DNA from: Pedobacter cryoconitis
GTDB taxonomy: Bacteria; Bacteroidota; Bacteroidia; Sphingobacteriales; Sphingobacteriaceae
Assembly: GCF_014200605.1 (NCBI RefSeq)
Contig: NZ_JACHCE010000007.1
Span: 239,476-303,475, forward strand
Length of the DNA: 64,000 bases
Reading direction: 5' to 3'
Under the pieces are notes generated by a model. That model saw only the letters and a list, made by a program, of their open reading frames with translations. It made no database searches and had not been told where the DNA came from. The position numbers were made by a program, and so were the translations under genes. Below, one piece after another: positions 26,865-34,634 of the stretch. Within the stretch, counting starts at the first letter, position 1, and each line of letters opens with the position of its first letter.

Positions 26865-27082
26865 TATATCTTTATTTTTAATATTAATGTTTGACAATTT
26901 TGTTAAGCAAATGCATCAGTAAATAATTGTACAGCATTACAGCCATACAATCAAAGCCAACATTTAATTATATATGAATCGATTATAAGGCCAAACTAGC
27001 TAAACACGCGTAGTTAAAAAAGAGAAATTGACCAGCAGGTAAAACACACCGACGAACGGCAGGTTTAACAGGATTTAGCGAA

Positions 27083-27880
27083 TTATGTATTTTGTTTAGT
27101 TTTGAGGAGTTTGCTCACATGGCTTTCATCCGTTAGTCCAAATTCCGATACAATCTGTTTCAGACTGTAGTTTCCGCTTGACATCCTTTTTTGAATTAAT
27201 GTCCGGCGGTAATTACCGATATAATCACGCATTGTCAGGCCCGCATTTCTTTTAAAGAATGGGCCTATATAAGCAGCTGTGGTATGGAAATGTCTGGCCA
27301 TGACCTCAGCTTTGAGCCGATCGGGCGTATAGATATGTTCATGGATATAGGCGAATACATTTTCCATATCCTTAAGCTGTTTTTGAGTGTTGCTGACCTC
27401 AGGAAGATTTCTTCTTAAAATTGTCGCAATAGCCATAATCTGGAGCCAGATTAATCGCTCATTGGTCTGGATATCCGTATTTAAACCGATAATTACCTCG
27501 TAAATATGGGCTGTTACAGCCTGGTCTGCGGCATTCAATTTAAATCCTGATAAACGGGTTTCCCTGTTTTTGATCAGGTATTCCATTTCCTGTACCCATT
27601 GATCTTTGATCTTTTCATCGCCATGCAGATAGAAGTCAGTAAACTTTAAAAAGATGAAACGGGTACTTTCCCTGATTTCAAAATAATGCTGATCGTCCGG
27701 GCCAAGCAGAAATATATCGCCCTGCTTATACGTGATCAATTCTTTATTGAGATGATGAAGCCCGGTTCCGTTTTTGATATAAATCAGCTCGTAATGATTA
27801 TGGTTATGCACCGGATGCTTCCATACACTGATCTCAAAATCAGAAATAATTACCGGAAGAAACTGGCGAAAACGCTTCAT
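27083..27880 (-). CDS. AraC-family transcription regulator
   Basis: A 265-residue regulator with an N-terminal cupin-type sensing domain (HNHYELIYIKNGTG ... YKQGDIFLLGPDDQHYF) and a C-terminal pair of helix-turn-helix units (residues about 170-262). Start taken at the ATG at 27880, because the earlier in-frame start is TTG. The gene is divergent from the DoxX/deacetylase pair at 27951, with 70 bases between starts, so it probably controls that pair. Confidence 0.85.
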   Translation of the reverse strand: MKRFRQFLPVIISDFEISVWKHPVHNHNHYELIYIKNGTGLHHLNKELITYKQGDIFLLGPDDQHYFEIRESTRFIFLKFTDFYLHGDEKIKDQWVQEMEYLIKNRETRLSGFKLNAADQAVTAHIYEVIIGLNTDIQTNERLIWLQIMAIATILRRNLPEVSNTQKQLKDMENVFAYIHEHIYTPDRLKAEVMARHFHTTAAYIGPFFKRNAGLTMRDYIGNYRRTLIQKRMSSGNYSLKQIVSEFGLTDESHVSKLLKTKQNT

Positions 27881-27950
27881 AGTGGAAATATACAAAATCT
27901 TATTAGAGTTATACCTATAAGCTGCCGCATTTTACCCTCAGATTTGACTT

Positions 27951-28352
27951 ATGAAAGAGATCAATATAACTTATCTGCTTGCACGTCTGCCTATTGGGAT
28001 GAGTATGCTGGGTCATGGATTGGTACGTGTACCTAAACTGGCCGTTTTTAGTGAATGGATGGTTAATTCATTCAGCAAATCTGCATTACCAGAATTTATG
28101 GTTTTACCATTCAGTTATTTACTTCCTGTTCTGGAGCTTATTACCGGTTTACTCTTATTATCAGGGTTGTTTACCCGTTTTGCGCTGCTGTTGGGCGCTG
28201 CAATTATGCTGGCGCTGATTTTCGGTTCCTGTATGATTGAGCAATGGGAAAACGTCTTTATCCAGGTATTGTATGGTGTATACTTTGCCATATTATACCG
28301 CTATCTAAACTTTAATAAAATAGCTCTTGATCAATTAATTATCAAAAAATAA
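27951..28352 (+). CDS. DoxX-family membrane protein
   Basis: A 133-residue protein with four hydrophobic helices, typical of the DoxX family: LLARLPIGMSMLGHGLVRVPKL at the start and a PVLELITGLLLLSGLFTR helix in the middle. DoxX-type proteins are linked to quinone or thiol redox steps in the inner membrane, but the role of this subgroup is unknown. The following deacetylase gene starts one base after its stop, so the two form an operon divergent from the AraC regulator. Confidence 0.8.
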   Translation: MKEINITYLLARLPIGMSMLGHGLVRVPKLAVFSEWMVNSFSKSALPEFMVLPFSYLLPVLELITGLLLLSGLFTRFALLLGAAIMLALIFGSCMIEQWENVFIQVLYGVYFAILYRYLNFNKIALDQLIIKK

Positions 28353-28353
28353 A

Positions 28354-29328
28354 ATGAGTACCAGAAAAGATTTTATCCGCCAGTCGGCGATTTTAGGGGC
28401 AGGGTCACTCCTGTTGCCATCCACCACATTTTCAGCGCCACAAATTAATCCGTTATCAACTATGGACAATTCAAATCAATCCTCACAATGGGCAGATGGC
28501 ACCAGGCTTGTCATTTCCATTTCTATGCAATTTGAAGCTGGAGGAGAACCAGAAATAGGTTTTGACAGTCCTTTTCCTTCAAATCTGGAAAAAGGATATA
28601 CCGATTTACCTGCTAAAACCTGGTTTCAATACGGCTATAAACAGGGTATCCCCCGTTTATTAGACTTATGGGATAAATACAATATCAAAGTGACCAGTCA
28701 TATGATTGGCGAAGCAGTGCGGCATAGCCCTGAACTGGCGCGTGAAATTGTCAAACGCGGACATGAAGCGGCAGCGCATGGTTTAAACTGGACGCCCCAA
28801 TACAACCTTTCTTATGAAGAAGAGAAGAAATTCATACAACAAGGGGTTGCAATCATCAAAGAAGTGACGGGTAAAACAACCGTAGGTTATAACTGTAACT
28901 GGTTAAGAAGAAGTAAAAATACCCTGCCTATTTTACAGGAACTGGGTTTCACTTATCATATTGATGACCTGAGCAGAGATGAACCATTTCTGATACCCGT
29001 CAAAGGAAAGAACTTTGCTGTTGTACCTTATACACTTCGCTGTAATGATATACAATTACTCGAAGGACGCTATTTCTCTTCACAGCAATTTGGTGAACAG
29101 CTGAGACTGGAATTTGATCAGCTTTATGAAGAAGGTGCAAAATACCGCAGACAAATGTCAATCAGTACCCATGACAGGATTAGCGGTACGCCCGCCCAGG
29201 TCCGGGTGCTGGACCAGTTTTTAGCTTATGCAGCTAAACAGCCAGGGGTTAAATTTATGCGGAAAGACGAAATCGCAAAAATGGCTTTTCAGGATAAAAC
29301 CACGCTGATTGACAGCGATTACAGATAA
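28354..29328 (+). CDS. Exported polysaccharide deacetylase family protein
   Basis: A 324-residue carbohydrate esterase 4 (NodB-type) fold, close to the allantoinase/PuuE-like subgroup. The N-terminus (STRKDFIRQSAILGAGSLLLPS) is an export signal resembling Bacteroidota Tat-type leaders with a single Arg. HEAAAHGLNW gives the metal His pair, and the acidic residue in the early ISISMQFEAGGEP stretch stands where the family has its first Asp. The substrate is unclear: an amidated or N-acetylated small molecule or wall sugar. It is coupled to the DoxX gene. Confidence 0.78.
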   Translation: MSTRKDFIRQSAILGAGSLLLPSTTFSAPQINPLSTMDNSNQSSQWADGTRLVISISMQFEAGGEPEIGFDSPFPSNLEKGYTDLPAKTWFQYGYKQGIPRLLDLWDKYNIKVTSHMIGEAVRHSPELAREIVKRGHEAAAHGLNWTPQYNLSYEEEKKFIQQGVAIIKEVTGKTTVGYNCNWLRRSKNTLPILQELGFTYHIDDLSRDEPFLIPVKGKNFAVVPYTLRCNDIQLLEGRYFSSQQFGEQLRLEFDQLYEEGAKYRRQMSISTHDRISGTPAQVRVLDQFLAYAAKQPGVKFMRKDEIAKMAFQDKTTLIDSDYR

Positions 29329-29335
29329 ATACTAA

Positions 29336-29388
29336 AAAGGCTGTATAATTTTGAGAATATAATATCCCAATTTATACAGCCTTTCTTA
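29336..29388. terminator. Bidirectional terminator
   Basis: AAAGGCTGTATAA and TTATACAGCCTTT form a perfect 13-bp stem with a 23-base loop between convergent genes ending at 29328 and 29408. The outer A and T runs let it serve both strands. Confidence 0.75.
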
Positions 29389-29407
29389 TTTTAATTATTT
29401 AACAATT

Positions 29408-30079
29408 TTAGTCCTTTAATAAATGAGGTTTTAATAGTTTATTCCATATCGCATATCCTGCAGCATTCATATGCAGCATATCTTCTTTAAACAACTTAGG
29501 CTGCATCTTTCCATCTTTATCAAACATAGGCTGATAAATATCAAGAAATACTGTATTCTTGTCCCCTTTTAAAAAGTCTTTTACCAAAATATTAGCCCTG
29601 ATACCTTTTGATAAGTACTGAGCTCTGGACGGACTTGCTTTGATAGCTATATATACAATAGGGACAACCGGCAGTTTTGCTCTGATATCACTATATAGCT
29701 TTTTGAAATCCTCAAATACAGCGTCTCCGGTAGCTGCTTTGATCAGGTCATTTTCACCTACATAAATAACCAGTTGTTTTGGATGATAAGGAAATACAAT
29801 ATCTTCCAGATAGCGGTCCACATCGGTTGTTACCGCACCACCAATACCCCGGTTCAATACCGTATAATCTTTAAATGTTTTGGTAAAATCGACCCATAAC
29901 CTGATCGAAGAACTCCCTATAAACAGGATTGGATCTTTTGGGGGCGCATAAACCCGGTCATATTGTTTGATCGCTTGTACATCATCCCAAAACGCAGGCT
30001 TATCCTGTGCAAATGAATTGACGTTTGATAAAAAAAGAAATGCAGCGGTGAATGCTGCTGCTTTAAATAGTTTCAACAT
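29408..30079 (-). CDS. SGNH/GDSL-family esterase, exported
   Basis: A 223-residue exported hydrolase. The signal peptide ends near NSFAQ. The four SGNH blocks are visible: catalytic Ser in FIGSSSIRLW, Gly in NRGIGG, Asn in YVGENDL, and Asp-His in DMLHMN. It probably deacetylates or de-esterifies a sugar or lipid in the periplasm. The ATG at 30079 was used because the longer in-frame start is a TTG. It lies 41 bases after the LysR gene on the same strand and could be co-transcribed with it. Confidence 0.87.
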   Translation of the reverse strand: MLKLFKAAAFTAAFLFLSNVNSFAQDKPAFWDDVQAIKQYDRVYAPPKDPILFIGSSSIRLWVDFTKTFKDYTVLNRGIGGAVTTDVDRYLEDIVFPYHPKQLVIYVGENDLIKAATGDAVFEDFKKLYSDIRAKLPVVPIVYIAIKASPSRAQYLSKGIRANILVKDFLKGDKNTVFLDIYQPMFDKDGKMQPKLFKEDMLHMNAAGYAIWNKLLKPHLLKD

Positions 30080-30120
30080 TCCCAAAAATATCTATTTTTA
30101 ATCAATAATTAAAGAGAAGA

Positions 30121-31011
30121 TCAATTCAGCATTTCCAGTAAATAAGGCAATGCAGGATTATCATTGACTTTTTTCCATACCGCATACAATTCAGTTTGCT
30201 GTGGTATATTCTTCAATTCAATAAACTTAATCCCCGGATTGCCTTCTGTAGCCAATGATGTAGGGATCACAGAAAGTCCCATCCCATTTTCCACAAGTTT
30301 AAATATCGTTGGCGCATGGATAGAACGGTGTGAAAGCTTAGGTGTAAAACCCTGATCGGCGCATAAATTAATAATCTGCTGATAATAAAGCTGGCTCTGA
30401 TCATTTGGAAAAAGAATAAAATACTCATCCTTTAGCTCTCCTATATGATTGAAAGCTGTGGCAGTCATCGGATGGTCTGCAGGCAAGACCAGGGTGAAGG
30501 TTTCTTTATAAACGCTTTTGATCACCATATCCTGCCCCACCTGGTTAGAACGCATAAAGCCAAGATCGATATCTCCTTTTTGCAGGGCCAAAAGCTGTTC
30601 TTTATTGGTTAACTCTTCGAGATGGAACTTAATATTCGGGCAATCCCTGTTAAACTGCTTAAGCAAAACAGGTAATATAGATTGCATTGCCGAGGCTACA
30701 AAACTAATTCCCAGTTGTCCCGTATTTCCTTTTTGAAGCAATTGTACATTATTGATGGCCAGCTGCATTTTTTGGATTACCTGTACAGCATCTTTATAAA
30801 AGAGTTTTCCGGCCTCATTTAAAACTACCCGTTTATTATTGCGGTCAAATAAAGAGTGGCCAAGATATTGCTCTAATTGTTTAGTCTGCTGGCTTAATGC
30901 CGACTGAGAGATAAATAGCTTTTCGGCTGCCTTTCTATAATGAAGTTCTTCGGCCAGCACCTTAAAATAATTCAGGTGTCTTAGTTCTATTTGATTAGTG
31001 ATACTTATCAT
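30121..31011 (-). CDS. LysR-family regulator, divergent from the lysine-catabolism operon
   Basis: A 296-residue LysR protein: an N-terminal winged helix (RHLNYFKVLAEELHYRKAAEKLFISQSALSQQ region) and a two-lobe periplasmic-binding-like effector domain. Its start is 75 bases from the start of the saccharopine-dehydrogenase-like gene on the other strand, the classical LysR layout. It probably activates that operon in response to lysine or a breakdown product such as 2-aminoadipate (inference). Confidence 0.88.
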   Translation of the reverse strand: MISITNQIELRHLNYFKVLAEELHYRKAAEKLFISQSALSQQTKQLEQYLGHSLFDRNNKRVVLNEAGKLFYKDAVQVIQKMQLAINNVQLLQKGNTGQLGISFVASAMQSILPVLLKQFNRDCPNIKFHLEELTNKEQLLALQKGDIDLGFMRSNQVGQDMVIKSVYKETFTLVLPADHPMTATAFNHIGELKDEYFILFPNDQSQLYYQQIINLCADQGFTPKLSHRSIHAPTIFKLVENGMGLSVIPTSLATEGNPGIKFIELKNIPQQTELYAVWKKVNDNPALPYLLEMLN

Positions 31012-31024
31012 AGTTTAAGTAATC

Positions 31025-31036
31025 AGTATTATTACT
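31025..31036. promoter_or_regulatory. Dyad in the LysR / lysine-operon intergenic region
   Basis: AGTATTATTACT has AGTA/TACT arms around 4 bases and lies between the divergent starts at 31011 and 31087. It is a plausible LysR site but short and A+T-rich, so chance cannot be excluded. Confidence 0.3.
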
Positions 31037-31086
31037 AATGGTAAAACTAATGATATTTGAGACTGTAAACCAAAATAAACTTTAGA

Positions 31087-32190
31087 ATGATCAATAAAAT
31101 ATTAAGTCTGGGCCTTGGAAAGGTAGGTACGTTAGTAGCAACATTACTTAGTGACCAGTTCGAAGTTACCGGAATGGACAAACAAGCGCCGCATTATGAT
31201 TATGAAATGCCATTTGCAATTACCACAGGAGATGTTTCTGACCTGGTTTTAATGGAAAAAACGATCAGTCAGTTTGATGCAGTTGTTTCTGCCCTGCCAT
31301 ATTTCTTAAATGGTCCGATAGCAAGAATAGCACATCAGCTGGGTAAACATTATTTTGATTTAACTGAAGATGTTCCCACAACAAATGAAATTATAAAACT
31401 GAGTGAAACAGCAACCGCAGTCATGGCTCCGCAATGTGGTCTTGCACCAGGACTGATAGGTATTATTGGGGCACACCTGGGCAATGAATTTGAGAAATTA
31501 AGATCAATTGATATGCGGGTTGGTGCTTTACCAAAATATCCGAATGGTGCAATGGGTTATGCATTTACATGGTCTGCAGCTGGTGTAGTCAACGAATATA
31601 TTAACGATGCCGAGGCTATTCACAATGGACAGCGTAAAATGGTTCAGTCCCTACAGGGCAAGGAAACTATCAATATTGATGGCGGTGTATATGAAGCTTT
31701 TTATACTTCGGGTGGTTTAGGTACCATGTGCGAAACTTATGCAGGTAAACTGGACAGACTGGATTATAAAACCATTCGTTATCCGGGACATTGTGACCTG
31801 ATGAATTTCCTTATCCATGAACTGCATATGAAAGATGATAAACAACAGCTGGAAGATATTCTTAAGAATGCAAAACCTCCTGTTGAAGAAGATGTTGTTA
31901 TTATCTATGCGAACGCCGAAGGATGGAAAAACAAGGAATTAAAGCGTAACGAATTCTGTAAATCCTATGGACCGATTGAGCTGAATGGTAATTCATGGAG
32001 AGCAATTTCCTGGACTACAGCCGCAAGTATTGTGGCAGTGGTAGAAATGGTTGCCAATGGGTCATTGCCATCCAAAGGTTTTATCAAACAGGAAGAAATC
32101 TCTTTCGAAGCATTATTAAACACGAGATGCGGTAGCCTTTTTAAACAATCGGCATCCCCTTTAAACAAAGAATATGAATTTCAATCATAA
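31087..32190 (+). CDS. Saccharopine dehydrogenase family protein (lysine catabolism)
   Basis: A 367-residue NAD(P)-dependent enzyme. The Rossmann motif GLGKVG is at residues 9-14, and QCGLAPGLIGIIGAHL matches the conserved stretch of the LYS9/SDH family before the catalytic domain. The expected reaction is cleavage of saccharopine to 2-aminoadipate semialdehyde and glutamate. The three genes that follow encode the later steps of lysine breakdown, which supports this function; the gene for the first step (lysine-ketoglutarate reductase) is not in the window. Its end overlaps the next gene by 17 bases. Confidence 0.82.
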   Translation: MINKILSLGLGKVGTLVATLLSDQFEVTGMDKQAPHYDYEMPFAITTGDVSDLVLMEKTISQFDAVVSALPYFLNGPIARIAHQLGKHYFDLTEDVPTTNEIIKLSETATAVMAPQCGLAPGLIGIIGAHLGNEFEKLRSIDMRVGALPKYPNGAMGYAFTWSAAGVVNEYINDAEAIHNGQRKMVQSLQGKETINIDGGVYEAFYTSGGLGTMCETYAGKLDRLDYKTIRYPGHCDLMNFLIHELHMKDDKQQLEDILKNAKPPVEEDVVIIYANAEGWKNKELKRNEFCKSYGPIELNGNSWRAISWTTAASIVAVVEMVANGSLPSKGFIKQEEISFEALLNTRCGSLFKQSASPLNKEYEFQS

Positions 32191-33079
32191 CAGTCCATTA
32201 GATATTTTCCTGACCGAACTTTTTGACCGGTACCGGGAAGCTGTGCCCGAAGTCAATCAGATTACAGCTGCTTTACTTAAAAACGGTGTAGTCAGTTCTC
32301 AGGATGAAATCGTAAATGATCATATCGCTTTCAGGACGCTTGGTGTTCCCAATCTGGGCATAAAATCATTTGAGAAGATTTTCCTTTATCATGGTTATCA
32401 AAAAAGAGATCATTATTATTTTGAAGAAAAAAAACTGGATGCTTACTGGTATTCCCCTCCTTCTGCAGCCTATCCAAGGATCTTTTTAAGCGAGCTGAAA
32501 GTAGATCAGTTAAGCAGCAAGGCGCAGGACATTATCAAAAAATATACAGCAGCTATTCAGTTAGATCCTGTAGATGCTATAAACCTGAATGATGGAGAAG
32601 CTATTGCTGCATTTCTGCATCATCCTTTATGGAGTTTACCAGATCTGCACGACTATAACACATTGCTCAAAGAAAGCGAATATGCTGCCTGGGTTATTTA
32701 CAATCGCTATTATCTCAACCATTATACCATCAGCGTTCATGCCTTAAGCAAAGGTTACCAGTCTTTGCCGGATTTTAATAGATTTGTAGAAGGCCTGGGT
32801 ATCAAACTCAATGACGCGGGCGGGAAAATTAAGATAAGCGCAGACGGGTTGTTAAGTCAAAGCAGTACAGTTGCGGGTGTACATGAAGTTGAGTTTGCTG
32901 ATGGGTCAAAGGCACAGATTGCCGGCAGTTACGTAGAATTTGCAGAACGTTCAGTTTTACCTGCTTACAGCCATCTTAAACCTGAAGAAATTCTATCTGT
33001 ACACCGGAGAGAAGGTTTTGAGACGAGCAATGCTGATAAAATTTTTGAAAGTACTTATACAGGACAAATAAAATCCTGA
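32174..33079 (+). CDS. 2-oxoadipate dioxygenase/decarboxylase (DUF1338, HglS-like)
   Basis: A 301-residue DUF1338 protein. Family members such as HglS of Pseudomonas turn 2-oxoadipate into D-2-hydroxyglutarate and CO2 with O2 and Fe(II). The metal ligands are visible as His50 in NDHIAFRTLG, the His in HYTISVHALSKG and the Glu in SYVEFAERS. It overlaps the upstream gene and is followed by a semialdehyde dehydrogenase and a D-2-hydroxyglutarate-type oxidase, so substrate supply and product removal are encoded together. Confidence in the family is high and in the reaction good. Confidence 0.88.
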   Translation: MNFNHNSPLDIFLTELFDRYREAVPEVNQITAALLKNGVVSSQDEIVNDHIAFRTLGVPNLGIKSFEKIFLYHGYQKRDHYYFEEKKLDAYWYSPPSAAYPRIFLSELKVDQLSSKAQDIIKKYTAAIQLDPVDAINLNDGEAIAAFLHHPLWSLPDLHDYNTLLKESEYAAWVIYNRYYLNHYTISVHALSKGYQSLPDFNRFVEGLGIKLNDAGGKIKISADGLLSQSSTVAGVHEVEFADGSKAQIAGSYVEFAERSVLPAYSHLKPEEILSVHRREGFETSNADKIFESTYTGQIKS

Positions 33080-33092
33080 AAATATTAAAGCT

Positions 33093-34622
33093 ATGGATAT
33101 CAAAAACGTATTAAAAGAATTAGGGATTACTGAAAATAACAGTGGTACTTCTACCGGATATCAATGGATCGGTTCGGATGCCCGGGTCATTGTTTCTTCT
33201 TCGCCGGCAGATGGCAAGGAAATTGCAAAAGTGAGTACAACCACTCCCGAAGATTATGAAAAAGTAATCAGCACAAGTGCAGCGGCATTTTTACAGTGGC
33301 GTAATGTGCCAGCACCTAAAAGAGGTGAAATTGTCAGACAGCTTGGTGATGCATTGCGTCAGCATAAAGAAAACCTGGGTACCCTGGTTTCTTATGAAAT
33401 GGGAAAAAGTTTGCAGGAAGGGCTTGGCGAGGTTCAGGAGATGATAGATATCTGTGATTTTGCTGTCGGACTTTCCAGACAATTATATGGTTTGACCATG
33501 CATTCTGAAAGACCGGGTCACAGAATGTATGAGCAGTGGCATCCGCTGGGTATTGTTGGGATCATCTCAGCTTTCAACTTTCCGGTAGCGGTATGGAGCT
33601 GGAATGCTGCATTGGCATTAGTTTGCGGAAATGTTTGCGTTTGGAAGCCTTCTTCTAAAACACCGCTTTGTGCAGTTGCCTGTCAGCATATTATTGCTTC
33701 GGTGTTAAAAGCGAATGATATGCCCGAAGGCATCAGTTCTTTAATTACCGGAAACCCGGTTGGTGATTTAATCAATAACGATCCAGGAATCCCATTAGTT
33801 TCCTTTACAGGCTCTACAAGAGTTGGCCGTTTGGTTTCTTCGGCAGTAGCAGGCCGGTTTGGCAGAACAATTCTGGAACTTGGCGGTAATAACGCCATTA
33901 TCATTTCTAAAGACGCAGATCTGGATATATCACTGGTTGGTGCTGTATTTGGTGCTGTGGGAACTGCCGGACAAAGATGTACTTCGACCAGACGTTTGAT
34001 TATTCATGAAGACATTTACGAGGCATTTAAAAATAAATTAGTCAAAGCCTATGCACAGCTGCGTATCGGTGATCCATTGGATCAGAACAACCATGTAGGC
34101 CCGCTAATTGACAAGGGAGCCGTTGAAGTTTATCTGGATGCTATTGAAAAAGGTAAAGCTCAGGGTGCAAACTTTATTGTAGAAGGTGGCGTGCTTGCAG
34201 GCGGCCCTTACAATTCCGGCTGTTATGTAAGCCCATGTATTGCTGAGGTGAAAAACCATTATCAGATTGTACAGGATGAAACTTTTGCCCCTATCCTGTA
34301 TATTATGAGCTACAAAACTCTAGAAGAAGCAATTGCGCTGCAAAACGGTGTTCCGCAAGGACTTTCATCCGCTATTATGACATTGAACCTCAGAGAAGCT
34401 GAATTATTCCTTTCTGTTAACGGATCTGATTGCGGTATTGCCAATGTGAATATAGGTACTTCGGGTGCTGAAATTGGCGGTGCTTTTGGCGGAGAGAAAG
34501 AAACAGGTGGTGGAAGAGAAAGCGGTTCTGATGCCTGGAAAGGATATATGCGCAGACAAACCAATACCATTAATTACGCAGATAAACTGCCATTGGCACA
34601 AGGCATTAAATTTGATCTTTAG
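33093..34622 (+). CDS. 2-aminoadipate semialdehyde dehydrogenase (ALDH7A1/AmaB-like)
   Basis: A 509-residue aldehyde dehydrogenase. Catalytic Cys296 (GQRCTST) and general-base Glu262 (LELGGNN) are present, as is the NAD-binding FTGSTRVG. The sequence pattern SAFNFPVAVWSWN with the GGGRESGSDAWK C-terminal loop agrees with the ALDH7 subgroup, which oxidises 2-aminoadipate 6-semialdehyde to 2-aminoadipate. It lies 13 bases after the DUF1338 gene. A 2-aminoadipate aminotransferase is needed to complete the route and is not in this operon. Confidence 0.88.
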   Translation: MDIKNVLKELGITENNSGTSTGYQWIGSDARVIVSSSPADGKEIAKVSTTTPEDYEKVISTSAAAFLQWRNVPAPKRGEIVRQLGDALRQHKENLGTLVSYEMGKSLQEGLGEVQEMIDICDFAVGLSRQLYGLTMHSERPGHRMYEQWHPLGIVGIISAFNFPVAVWSWNAALALVCGNVCVWKPSSKTPLCAVACQHIIASVLKANDMPEGISSLITGNPVGDLINNDPGIPLVSFTGSTRVGRLVSSAVAGRFGRTILELGGNNAIIISKDADLDISLVGAVFGAVGTAGQRCTSTRRLIIHEDIYEAFKNKLVKAYAQLRIGDPLDQNNHVGPLIDKGAVEVYLDAIEKGKAQGANFIVEGGVLAGGPYNSGCYVSPCIAEVKNHYQIVQDETFAPILYIMSYKTLEEAIALQNGVPQGLSSAIMTLNLREAELFLSVNGSDCGIANVNIGTSGAEIGGAFGGEKETGGGRESGSDAWKGYMRRQTNTINYADKLPLAQGIKFDL

Positions 34623-34634
34623 TCTGATCATGAT